NCBI GenBank assembly: GCA_001873665.1
Contig: MNZO01000001.1
Location: forward strand, 1 to 9,300
Reading direction: 5' to 3'
From: Candidatus Shapirobacteria bacterium CG2_30_35_20
GTDB taxonomy: Bacteria > Patescibacteriota > Microgenomatia > UBA12405
DNA: 9,300 bases
Part shown: piece after piece, positions 1 to 5,504 of the stretch
How positions within the stretch are numbered: position 1 is the first letter of the stretch
Layout: each line of letters begins with the position of its first letter
Program-made: the position numbers and the translations under genes
Notes under the pieces: model-generated
Databases searched by the model: none
What the model saw: the letters and a program-made list of their open reading frames with translations, nothing else
Told to the model about the DNA's origin: nothing

Positions 1-228
1 AAACAGTTGCAAAATCCAGCACATACTGATAAATCTCTGCCATTTCGCCGTCAAGAAATTCTAAACATAATTTCCGATCATCCAAATTGTTCCTTTGATT
101 TTTTACAACGCCGTTTTGCCAACATCAACTCCAAAACCCTCCACTACGATATCAAAAAATTAATTGACCTAACCCTAATCACCAAAATCGGCGTCACTCG
201 TGGCGCGTTGTATCGTCTCACTACTTAA
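1..228 (+). CDS. Small winged-helix (DeoR-like) DNA-binding protein, 5' end uncertain
   Basis: The reading frame is open at the window edge. The first possible start inside the window is TTG at 7, giving 73 residues; a start upstream of the window is equally possible. From about residue 14 the protein looks like a compact winged helix-turn-helix: RRQEILNIISDHP (first helix), SFDFLQRRF and SKTLHYDIKKL (the recognition-helix region, with the LHYDIKKL pattern typical of DeoR-like domains), then LITKIGVTRGALYRL as the wing. No effector or catalytic domain follows, so it is either a stand-alone small regulator or the C-terminal domain of a longer protein cut by the window. Its TAA stop (226-228) lies within the 3' end of the convergent orn gene, so the two overlap tail to tail by 8 bases. 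The DNA-binding role is inferred from fold resemblance only; the target is unknown. Confidence 0.6.
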   Translation, partial: KQLQNPAHTDKSLPFRRQEILNIISDHPNCSFDFLQRRFANINSKTLHYDIKKLIDLTLITKIGVTRGALYRLTT

Positions 229-772
229 AAACCATTTCTCTATAAAACTTCAGCTCGTTAATCGACCATTTAATATCATCTAGTGCTCGGTGGGATAAAT
301 CAATTTTTTTGTGTTCCAAAAAATCTTTAACTTCATTTCCATACCATCTCTTGGCAATTTCTTTTATTGACGACACATCAATAATTCTATAGTTTAAATA
401 TTTTTCGACCTTAGGAAAGTATTTTTTTAAAAACATTCTATCAACATAAACCGAGTTGCCACACAACAACCCCTGTTTTTCTTCTGTATATTTACGAATC
501 AGTTTAAAAATCAACTTTCTGGCATCATTTAGTGATATTGTCGAATTTCGCGACCTGTCAGTTAAACCATTATTTCCCAAATGTTCTTTACACCAATCAT
601 TCATGCCGTACAACACTTCTTCAGGCTGGTGAACCACCAAATCAATCGATTCATCCAATATATTTAGTTCACTATCGGTAATAATAATAGCAATTTCTAA
701 AATTTTATCTCGCTCCACATTTAACCCCGTCATTTCCATATCAATCCAAATTAAATTTTTTGATGTTTCCAT
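221..772 (-). CDS. orn: Oligoribonuclease (DEDDh 3'-5' exoribonuclease)
   Basis: This cytoplasmic enzyme degrades the 2-5 nt RNA fragments left by other RNases, in the final step of mRNA decay. All five DEDDh catalytic positions are visible: Asp11 and Glu13 in WIDMEMTGL, Asp111 in GNSVYVDRMFL, His161 and Asp166 in HRALDDI. At 183 aa it matches the usual ~180 aa. The frame stays open upstream to an ATG at 847, but that start would add 25 non-conserved residues and run antisense into the HIT gene. The ATG at 772 places METSKNLIWIDMEMTGL in register with known Orn N-termini and sits 6 bases after a perfect TATAAT. The gene ends with TAG, overlapping the 3' end of the convergent winged-helix gene. 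It is divergent from HIT with only 34 bp between, so both promoters must share that gap. Identification is firm. Confidence 0.93.
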   Translation of the reverse strand: METSKNLIWIDMEMTGLNVERDKILEIAIIITDSELNILDESIDLVVHQPEEVLYGMNDWCKEHLGNNGLTDRSRNSTISLNDARKLIFKLIRKYTEEKQGLLCGNSVYVDRMFLKKYFPKVEKYLNYRIIDVSSIKEIAKRWYGNEVKDFLEHKKIDLSHRALDDIKWSINELKFYREMVFK

Positions 773-778
773 GTGTCT

Positions 779-784
779 ATTATA
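779..784 (-). promoter_or_regulatory. -10 promoter box of orn (predicts leaderless mRNA)
   Basis: On the minus strand a perfect TATAAT (784 to 779) is followed by AGACAC and then the orn ATG at 772. A start of transcription about 7 bases downstream of the box would fall on the A of the ATG, so the mRNA would have no 5' leader. I see no good -35 hexamer at 16-18 bp and no Shine-Dalgarno sequence. The box position also supports the ATG at 772 as the true start. Confidence 0.65.
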
Positions 785-792
785 TCCAACAA

Positions 793-801
793 TGTTAAAA
801 T
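793..801 (+). promoter_or_regulatory. Candidate extended -10 box of the HIT gene
   Basis: TGTTAAAAT, an extended -10 pattern (TG-n-TAAAAT), ends 5 bases before the ATG at 807. It lies in the 34-bp gap shared with the divergent orn promoter. It is a weaker match than TATAAT and the region is AT-rich, so it could be chance, but the position fits the same leaderless arrangement seen at orn. There is no Shine-Dalgarno sequence upstream of 807. Confidence 0.42.
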
Positions 802-806
802 AATTT

Positions 807-1208
807 ATGGACGATTGTATATTTTGTAAAATAGTAAAAGGAGACATACCTTGTTACAAGGTCTACGAAGATGATAAATATTTAGGTTTTCTTGATATTA
901 AGCCACTAAATATTGGTAATTCACTTTTAATTCCAAAAGATCATCACCATTGGGTATATGATGTCCCTAACTTTGGGCAATATTTTGAAATAGCCAAAAA
1001 AATTGCACTAGAGACAAAAAATATAGTCAATGCTGAGGCGGTTTCATTTTTAACCCTAGGTTATGAAGTTCCTCACGCACATATACGAATAATTCCTCGT
1101 TTTCCAAACGATCTTCACACACATGGTATCGATACAAATTTAATCGTCAATCAATCAAAAGAAGATTTTGTTGAAATTTCTGCTAAAATATTTAATTTAC
1201 TAAAATGA
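807..1208 (+). CDS. HIT-family (histidine triad) nucleotide-binding protein with Arg at the third triad position
   Basis: HIT proteins are small nucleotide hydrolases or transferases (Hint branch: purine nucleoside phosphoramidates; others cleave dinucleoside polyphosphates). The N-terminus CIFCKIVKGDIP (Cys4, Cys7) is the classic zinc-type HIT start; DIKPLNIGNSLLIPKDHH follows, and the C-terminal active site is PHAHIRIIPR (89-98). The triad reads H90-A-H92-I-R94: the central His, the nucleophile in the family, is kept, while the third is Arg. The usual N-x-G before the triad is also replaced (SFLTLGYEVPH), so this is a divergent subfamily whose substrate cannot be told. At 133 aa the length is normal. 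It is divergent from orn. Its stop is UGA, in an ATGA overlap with the next gene, which suggests co-translation of the two. Confidence 0.88.
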   Translation: MDDCIFCKIVKGDIPCYKVYEDDKYLGFLDIKPLNIGNSLLIPKDHHHWVYDVPNFGQYFEIAKKIALETKNIVNAEAVSFLTLGYEVPHAHIRIIPRFPNDLHTHGIDTNLIVNQSKEDFVEISAKIFNLLK

Positions 1209-1459
1209 ACGAATCAAATCTCGAACAACAATTAATATTGATTAACAAGAAACTAGATCGTATTACCAACCCGTTAAAAGTTGCTGGGTTGCAATTTACT
1301 GCCGGAATTTTTCACTCTTTTGGTAATCTGGTTGGCACTATTCTTATCGCCGCCCTAGTTTTCTATGTCTTTTCTAGCCTAAATTTAGGTGAATATTTAA
1401 ATAAATATATCCAAAATTTAATCCCCAAACCCCAAATCAACATCCAATCACCATTTTAA
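1205..1459 (+). CDS. Small membrane protein, resembles the DUF5665 type
   Basis: This 84-aa protein has unknown function. Residues 1-20 form a charged helix (NESNLEQQLILINKKLDRI) that could be a short coiled coil. Residues about 30-58 are glycine-containing and hydrophobic (FTAGIFHSFGNLVGTILIAALVFYVFSSL) and would form one or two tight membrane helices. A short amphipathic tail rich in Pro and Asn follows. The order (short coiled helix, N-P, then a glycine-punctuated membrane segment) resembles DUF5665 proteins as I remember them; this is resemblance, not an established match. The gene starts inside the UGA stop of the HIT gene (ATGA, 1205-1208), so it is probably translated by re-initiation. 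It ends 5 bases before the palindromic repeat. Confidence 0.72.
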   Translation: MNESNLEQQLILINKKLDRITNPLKVAGLQFTAGIFHSFGNLVGTILIAALVFYVFSSLNLGEYLNKYIQNLIPKPQINIQSPF

Positions 1460-1464
1460 AAATC

Positions 1465-1580
1465 ACGTCATTGCGAGGAGCAAATATACAACAGCGACGT
1501 GACAATCTCGTTGGAATTTAGAAAGTGCTTTCTCTACACCATCGAGATTGCTTCGTCGGATTATCTCCTCGCAATGACGT
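1465..1580. repeat. 116-bp nested palindromic repeat (REPIN/MITE-like) between convergent genes
   Basis: The ends are perfect 16-bp inverted repeats: ACGTCATTGCGAGGAG at 1465-1480 and its reverse complement at 1565-1580. A second nested pair lies inside: CGACG plus CAATCTCG (1495-1499, 1503-1510) against CGAGATTG plus CGTCG (1543-1550, 1554-1558). The centre holds a small GAAAG-TG-CTTTC hairpin (1521-1532). Arms of the form GTCATTGCGAGGAG...CAATCTCG...CGAGATTG...CTCCTCGCAATGAC are familiar to me from dispersed palindromic repeats in many unrelated bacteria. The element fills the space between two convergent genes, ending one base before the typA stop codon. If transcribed from either side it would fold into a long hairpin, so it may act as a bidirectional mRNA 3' end or stabiliser. 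It has no coding capacity of its own. Confidence 0.8.
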
Positions 1581-1581
1581 A

Positions 1582-3420
1582 TTACAATTTTCTCGCATTC
1601 CTCACTCGATCGGTTTTTGTCAAATATTTTTTTCTAAGTCGAACATTTTTAGGTGTAATATCTATCAGCTCATCATTTTCAATAAAATCAAGTGCTTCCT
1701 CGATACTATATTTTACTGCCGGTGCCAAGGTAATCGCATCATCATTACCCGACGATCGCATATTGGTTAATTGTTTCCCCTTACAAATATTCATTTCCAA
1801 ATCACCCTCCACTGGTCGCAAACCTACAATCTGTCCCTCGTATACATCTTCGGTTGGAGCTATAAACGTTATTCCCCGTTTTTGGGCAATATTCAATCCA
1901 AATGCCAATGCCTTGCCACTTCTATCAGTAATAATCACTCCGTTTCTGACTTTTTGGACACCATCACCTTTCGGTTCGTAGCCCAGTGACAAAAATGTCA
2001 GTGACACCATCCCGCGAGTATCAGCAATCAGCCGACTACGTAGTCCCAAAGCATTTCGCTCCGAGATTTTATAAATCATTTTAGTCCCATATTTTTCATC
2101 CGTTGTCATATCAAGCATCAACCCTTTACGCTTTCCCATTTCCGATGTCACCACCCCAACATGATCATCATCAACTACTATTGTTACTTCTGTAAACGGC
2201 TCAAAAGTTTTACCCTCGACTTCCTTATAAATAACTTCAGGTTTACCCACCTCCAGGGCGTAACCTTCACGACGCAATTTTTCAATCAAAATAGCTAAAT
2301 GCAATTCACCACGACCTGCCACAATCATCCGAATACTATCGTTGTGATCGACCTCTATTTTCATCCCTAAATTTGTCTCCATTTCTTGGGCCAATCTTTC
2401 TTTTAATTCACGACTAGTCAAAAATTTTGCTTCATCCTTGGCAAAAATACCAGTATTTGGGCCAAAAGATGCTTTAATTGTTGGTTCAGATATCTCAATG
2501 GCTTTTAGTGCCACTTGATAATGTGTGTCGGTTATTGTTTGACCAATTTTAATATTAGAATTTCCTGCCACATAAATAACTTCACCACTACTGGCTTCCG
2601 ATGCTTCGACTTTTTGGATGCCCTCATTAACAAACATTTTTTCGATTTTAAAATTGGATACCAATTTTTGATCATGATTCAAAAGAGATACAAAATCACC
2701 CTTTTTAACTTTTCCTTGAATTATTCGACCTAATGCCAAATTGCCTAAATATTCATTTTTTTCAAATGCCGATATTTGCATTTGAAATGGCCTATCAACA
2801 TTAATCATCGAATTTGGGACATATTTCAAAATTGTTTCAAACAGGGGAGTAGTATCACCTGGGGCCGACATATCACTAGGCATTGCATTCCAGCATTTTC
2901 CCTCACGACCAATGGCGTAAACTATGGGAAAATCAAGAGCGTCGTCATCGCCAGCTAGTGTTAAAAATAAATTTTCCGAATCACGAATTACTTCTGCTAC
3001 CCTTGCATCTTTTCTGTCAATTTTATTAATTACTAGAATTACTTTTAAACCTGCCTCAAGAGCCTTTTTTAACACAAATTTAGTTTGGGACAGTGGTCCC
3101 TCGGCCGCATCAACAATCAGTAAGGCCGCATCAGCCATATTTAAAATTCGCTCCACTTCACCGCCAAAGTCAGCATGTCCCGGAGTGTCGATAATATTGA
3201 TTTTTACGCCTTTATAAACTACCGAAGTATTTTTTGACAAAATCGTAATCCCCTTTTCCCGTTCCAAATCGTTACTATCCATGATTCTATCTCTAGTCAT
3301 CTCTTCTTGATTATCACGGAAAGTGTGGGTTTGTTTTAGTAACGCATCAACTAAGGTTGTTTTTCCATGGTCAACGTGAGCAATTACTGCCACATTACGG
3401 ATATCAGTTAAGCTAGGCAT
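1582..3420 (-). CDS. typA: Ribosome-associated translational GTPase TypA/BipA
   Basis: TypA/BipA is an EF-G-like GTPase that binds the 70S ribosome and helps large-subunit assembly and growth under stress. All GTPase motifs are visible: G1 AHVDHGKT (14-21), G2 in EREKGITI (53-60), G3 DTPGH (78-82) and G4 NKID (132-135). The beta-barrel domain II follows, then EF-G III- and V-like domains (GMKIEVDHNDSIRMIVAGRGELHL; VTSEMGKRKG), and the TypA-specific C-terminus with VYEGQIVG, GDLEMNICKGKQLTNMRSSG and VRLRKKYLTKTDR. The C-terminal signature separates it from LepA and EF-G. Length, 612 aa, is normal (about 607 in E. coli). The gene reads leftward; its TAA stop abuts the palindromic repeat. An extended -10 box ends 6 bases before the ATG, so the mRNA is probably leaderless. 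GAGGA touches the ATG directly and is too close to act as a Shine-Dalgarno. Confidence 0.97.
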   Translation of the reverse strand: MPSLTDIRNVAVIAHVDHGKTTLVDALLKQTHTFRDNQEEMTRDRIMDSNDLEREKGITILSKNTSVVYKGVKINIIDTPGHADFGGEVERILNMADAALLIVDAAEGPLSQTKFVLKKALEAGLKVILVINKIDRKDARVAEVIRDSENLFLTLAGDDDALDFPIVYAIGREGKCWNAMPSDMSAPGDTTPLFETILKYVPNSMINVDRPFQMQISAFEKNEYLGNLALGRIIQGKVKKGDFVSLLNHDQKLVSNFKIEKMFVNEGIQKVEASEASSGEVIYVAGNSNIKIGQTITDTHYQVALKAIEISEPTIKASFGPNTGIFAKDEAKFLTSRELKERLAQEMETNLGMKIEVDHNDSIRMIVAGRGELHLAILIEKLRREGYALEVGKPEVIYKEVEGKTFEPFTEVTIVVDDDHVGVVTSEMGKRKGLMLDMTTDEKYGTKMIYKISERNALGLRSRLIADTRGMVSLTFLSLGYEPKGDGVQKVRNGVIITDRSGKALAFGLNIAQKRGITFIAPTEDVYEGQIVGLRPVEGDLEMNICKGKQLTNMRSSGNDDAITLAPAVKYSIEEALDFIENDELIDITPKNVRLRKKYLTKTDRVRNARKL

Positions 3421-3426
3421 TCCTCG

Positions 3427-3435
3427 ATTATACCA
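3427..3435 (-). promoter_or_regulatory. Extended -10 promoter of typA (predicts leaderless mRNA)
   Basis: On the minus strand TGGTATAAT (3435 to 3427) is a perfect extended -10 element (TG-n-TATAAT). CGAGGA follows and then the typA ATG at 3420, so the box ends 6 bases before the start codon and transcription should begin at or next to the A of ATG. No -35 hexamer is evident, which is usual for extended -10 promoters. It lies in the 38-bp gap shared back to back with the promoter of the protease gene. Confidence 0.7.
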
Positions 3436-3445
3436 GCAAAACGAG

Positions 3446-3451
3446 TATAAT
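3446..3451 (+). promoter_or_regulatory. -10 promoter box of the protease-to-ftsX gene string
   Basis: A perfect TATAAT on the plus strand is followed by ACTATAA and the ATG at 3459, a spacing of 7 bases, again predicting a leaderless or almost leaderless mRNA. It lies 14 bases from the divergent typA box. Both promoters fit inside 38 bp, so their polymerase footprints must overlap and they probably compete. No convincing -35 or Shine-Dalgarno sequence is visible. Confidence 0.63.
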
Positions 3452-3458
3452 ACTATAA

Positions 3459-4214
3459 ATGTATAAATTAATTAAGTTAGTATTCTCAGTATTAATTTTA
3501 CTTGTAATTTTGGGATTTGTTTTTTGGAACTTGCCTGGAACTTGTCAATTTGGAAATTGTAAATTTAAACAGACCATTGATCAAGTTAAAATTACTACTG
3601 AAACAATTATTCCTAAACCAACCACAATTTTAGAATCAGGCGTTCCCGACTATTTTTTAAACAAAACCGCTTTTATTCCCCAAGCCCCCGAGAAAAACTG
3701 GGATCAACCTTGGCAAGATACTTGCGAGGAAGCCGCTATTTTAACTGTCAAATATTATTTTGAAAACAAAACCCCAGATATTTCTACTTTATTGACAGAC
3801 TATAAAGTCTTAATCGATAAATCAAATTCACATGATATTAATTTAGCTAAAATGTCCCAAATTGCTTCAGACTTATACAATTATGATTCCAAAATTATCG
3901 ACAATCCCAATACCGATACTATTGAAAAATACCTAAGTCGGGGACATATTTTAGTTGTACCCGCCAATGGTAAAACCCTCTATCAGGAAAACAAATATTT
4001 TAAAAACGGGGGACCGCTCTATCACAATCTGGTAATTCTGGGCTATGATCATAATAAAAAACAATTTATAGTTCACGATGTTGGCACCCAATTTGGTGCC
4101 TATTTTAAATATAGTTATCAGGTTTTAATGGACAGTATCCATGATTTACCACCATCTGGTGACAAAAAAGAAATAAACCAAGGTGTACCACGGCTTTTAC
4201 TTTTGCTAAAATAG
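3459..4214 (+). CDS. Membrane-anchored C39-like (papain-fold) cysteine peptidase
   Basis: Residues 4-24 form an N-terminal membrane anchor preceded by Lys; a Thr/Pro-rich linker runs to about residue 65, and the catalytic domain would face outward. The domain fits the C39-like peptidase type (Peptidase_C39_2): FIPQAPEKNWDQPWQDTCEEAA carries the likely nucleophile Cys89 with nearby Gln83 and Gln86; GGPLYHNLVILGYD gives His189; FIVHDVGTQFG gives Asp207. The C-E-E-A-A context after the Cys is what I associate with CPR members of this family. There is no ABC transporter domain, so it is not a bacteriocin-exporting C39 peptidase. Two further cysteines (Cys29, Cys34) lie just outside the membrane. 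It is the first gene of the rightward string, three bases before the cyclophilin gene. The substrate is unknown. Confidence 0.82.
   Translation: MYKLIKLVFSVLILLVILGFVFWNLPGTCQFGNCKFKQTIDQVKITTETIIPKPTTILESGVPDYFLNKTAFIPQAPEKNWDQPWQDTCEEAAILTVKYYFENKTPDISTLLTDYKVLIDKSNSHDINLAKMSQIASDLYNYDSKIIDNPNTDTIEKYLSRGHILVVPANGKTLYQENKYFKNGGPLYHNLVILGYDHNKKQFIVHDVGTQFGAYFKYSYQVLMDSIHDLPPSGDKKEINQGVPRLLLLLK
4204..4212 (+). promoter_or_regulatory. Possible internal extended -10 box before the cyclophilin gene
   Basis: TGCTAAAAT ends 5 bases before the ATG at 4218, the same layout as upstream of the HIT gene. It overlaps the end of the protease coding region, where Leu-Lys codons and the stop codon alone could produce it. 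The same nonamer also occurs inside the HIT gene at 1181-1189 without a start codon at that spacing. I treat it as a weak candidate. Confidence 0.25.
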
Positions 4215-4217
4215 ATT

Positions 4218-4802
4218 ATGAAAAACAAAATAATCATTTTAACCTCAGTGCTATTATTATCATCATGTACTCTATTTCCCACCCCGAAAACAAACGATAT
4301 TGACATTGTCAGCAATCAACCAACCACATTACAAGTTAAACCAACCACAATTATGGATAAAAAAAACGACAACTTAGTTGCCTTGACCCTAAAAGATGGT
4401 CAAATAGTAATAAAACTTTATGATCAAGAAACTCCCAATACCGCCAAAACTTTTCGTGACAAAATCAATTCTGGCTTTTATGATGGCTTAACCTTTCACC
4501 GTGTTATTCCCGGCTTTATGGCCCAAGGAGGCGATCCTACTGGCACAGGTACTGGTGGTGGTAAGCAAAAATCAGAGCTAAACAACATCCCTTTCAAACG
4601 TGGTTCCTTGGGACTGGCTAGAACTGCGCAAACCAATCAAGTTAGCAACGATAGTCAATTTTTTATCTGTTACAATGACACTGGTTGTGCCCATTTAACC
4701 AGTGATTACGTCAATTTTGGGCAAGTAGTTTCTGGTCTAGAAGTTTTGGACAAAATTGTTCAGGGTGACAAAATTATAAAAGCAATCAGTACTACCAAAT
4801 AA
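4218..4802 (+). CDS. Lipoprotein peptidyl-prolyl cis-trans isomerase, cyclophilin type
   Basis: Cyclophilins speed cis-trans isomerisation of X-Pro bonds during protein folding. This one is exported: residues 1-16 form a lipoprotein signal peptide with lipobox LSSC and Cys17 as the lipid-modified residue. A Thr/Asn-rich linker runs to about 50, and the cyclophilin domain occupies 51-194. The active-site stretch FHRVIPGFMAQGGDP contains Arg95, Phe100, Met101 and Gln103, the core catalytic and binding positions of the family; SQFFI and NFGQVVSGLEVLDKI complete the barrel. The Trp near the active site of human CypA is not present in GCAHLTSDY, as in many bacterial forms. Cys150 and Cys156 are unusual extra cysteines. 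The gene lies between the membrane protease and the thioredoxin-like gene (1-base gap), suggesting a shared role in extracytoplasmic protein quality control. Confidence 0.93.
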   Translation: MKNKIIILTSVLLLSSCTLFPTPKTNDIDIVSNQPTTLQVKPTTIMDKKNDNLVALTLKDGQIVIKLYDQETPNTAKTFRDKINSGFYDGLTFHRVIPGFMAQGGDPTGTGTGGGKQKSELNNIPFKRGSLGLARTAQTNQVSNDSQFFICYNDTGCAHLTSDYVNFGQVVSGLEVLDKIVQGDKIIKAISTTK

Positions 4803-4803
4803 T

Positions 4804-5187
4804 ATGAAAAAAATAATAATTGCATTATTAATAATTGTCGCCATTGCCTATGGTGGCAAGATGATTTCTAAAATTTCTCTCCCTGATTATCCAGATTCAG
4901 AGGCCGATTTAATTTTATACTGGGGCAAAGGTTGCCCTCATTGTGAAAATGTCAAAAAATATATTCGAGAAAATAATTTAGACGATAAAATAAAAATAGC
5001 CTATCGCGAGGTCTATTATGACAATGGAAATCAAAAAAAACTTGAGGAAACCGTCAAATTTTGTCCCGAAATAGATGTCACCCAAGGTATCGGAGTTCCC
5101 CTATCATTCGACCCAAAAGAAAAAAAATGTATATTGGGTGACACTCCAGCCATTGATTGGTTAAAATCAAAAATTACTAATAATTAA
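4804..5187 (+). CDS. Membrane-anchored thioredoxin-like protein with CPHC motif
   Basis: This 127-aa protein has a membrane anchor or uncleaved signal at residues 3-17 and a compact thioredoxin-like domain. The active site is GKGCPHCENV with Cys44 and Cys47; CPHC is the DsbA-type dipeptide, which in DsbA gives an oxidising enzyme, although the small size here is closer to glutaredoxin or single-domain thioredoxin. IGVPLSF provides the expected cis-Pro (Pro99) facing the active site. Cys87 and Cys109 form an additional pair. It probably acts outside the membrane as a thiol-disulfide oxidoreductase; the direction of electron flow cannot be told and no DsbB/VKOR-like partner is present in this window. 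The ATG lies one base after the cyclophilin stop, without a Shine-Dalgarno sequence, so translation is probably coupled. Confidence 0.83.
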   Translation: MKKIIIALLIIVAIAYGGKMISKISLPDYPDSEADLILYWGKGCPHCENVKKYIRENNLDDKIKIAYREVYYDNGNQKKLEETVKFCPEIDVTQGIGVPLSFDPKEKKCILGDTPAIDWLKSKITNN

Positions 5188-5196
5188 ATTAAATTT

Positions 5197-5226
5197 CCCC
5201 CCTCTTGTCAAAGAGGGGGTAGGGGG
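5197..5226 (+). repeat. GC-rich hairpin repeat (REP-like) between thioredoxin-like gene and next CDS
   Basis: A perfect 9-bp stem, CCCCCTCTT (5198-5206) with AAGAGGGGG (5211-5219), closes a GTCA loop. A second G-run follows (GGGGG at 5222-5226). In an AT-rich region this block is conspicuous. The pattern (C-run, short palindrome, two G-runs, then AGATTG) recalls REP-like elements I associate with several bacterial groups. It lacks a T-tract, so it does not look like an intrinsic terminator. Its 3' G-run supplies the ribosome binding site of the gene at 5237. The C-run could pair instead with the second G-run, giving an alternative fold. Confidence 0.7.
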
Positions 5227-5228
5227 AG
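5225..5228 (+). promoter_or_regulatory. Shine-Dalgarno sequence (GGAG) deciding the TTG start at 5237
   Basis: GGAG, inside a GGGGGAG run at the 3' edge of the hairpin repeat, is 8 bases upstream of TTG at 5237. It is the only convincing Shine-Dalgarno sequence I see at any start in this window. It supports TTG initiation over the in-frame ATG at 5282, which would remove the Lys-rich segment before the membrane helix. Confidence 0.55.
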
Positions 5229-5236
5229 ATTGAAAA

Positions 5237-5503
5237 TTGAGTAAAAAACAAAAACATCTAAAATTTGGACCCGAATCAGTCATGCGTCTGGTAGTATTTG
5301 TAATTTTAGTTTCTCTCGCCATTGGTTATTTTAGCAATTCAAAATCAAATATCACCCTTCCTCAAATTGATTCAAAAGTATTAGGAGATTTTTCGCCAAA
5401 AATAAATGAGGCTCAAAAGTGGCTAAATAACGAAATAAATAAATTAAAATCGCAAGCGCTAGATCAGGTTTTCGAAAAAATAAAGTCTAGTATTTTAAAA
5501 TAA
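5237..5503 (+). CDS. Small single-pass membrane protein of unknown function, TTG start
   Basis: I do not recognise this 88-aa protein. The Lys-rich N-terminus (MSKKQKHLKFG) is followed by one membrane helix at about 17-34 (RLVVFVILVSLAIGYF), with positive-inside topology predicted, and then an outside segment of about 50 residues ending in a predicted amphipathic helix (INEAQKWLNNEINKLKSQALDQVFEKIKSSI). An in-frame TGA at 5231-5233 blocks any start further upstream, so TTG at 5237 or ATG at 5282 are the choices. The Shine-Dalgarno sequence and the Lys residues favour TTG. It ends one base before prfB. It follows three exported proteins, so a role in the envelope is plausible but unproven. Confidence 0.68.
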   Translation: MSKKQKHLKFGPESVMRLVVFVILVSLAIGYFSNSKSNITLPQIDSKVLGDFSPKINEAQKWLNNEINKLKSQALDQVFEKIKSSILK

Positions 5504-5504
5504 A

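Noticed and set aside
773..847. Longer orn start at 847, adding 25 residues
   Set aside because: It would overlap the HIT gene antisense, lacks similarity to Orn N-termini, and the TATAAT at 779-784 would lie inside the coding region.
1206..1208. UGA read as glycine (code 25), as in some CPR lineages
   Set aside because: An intact RF2 with the SPF motif is encoded, and UGA ends HIT and prfB at natural protein ends; lineages with code 25 lose prfB.
1499..1981. Open frame of 160 codons on the plus strand
   Set aside because: It starts in the palindromic repeat and runs antisense through typA; composition is that of a shadow frame.
2515..3217. Several plus-strand open frames within typA
   Set aside because: They are antisense to a complete conserved GTPase and show no recognisable domain.
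5197..5226. Hairpin as an intrinsic terminator
   Set aside because: The stem is followed by a G-run rather than a T-tract on the plus strand, and no T-tract follows on the minus strand.
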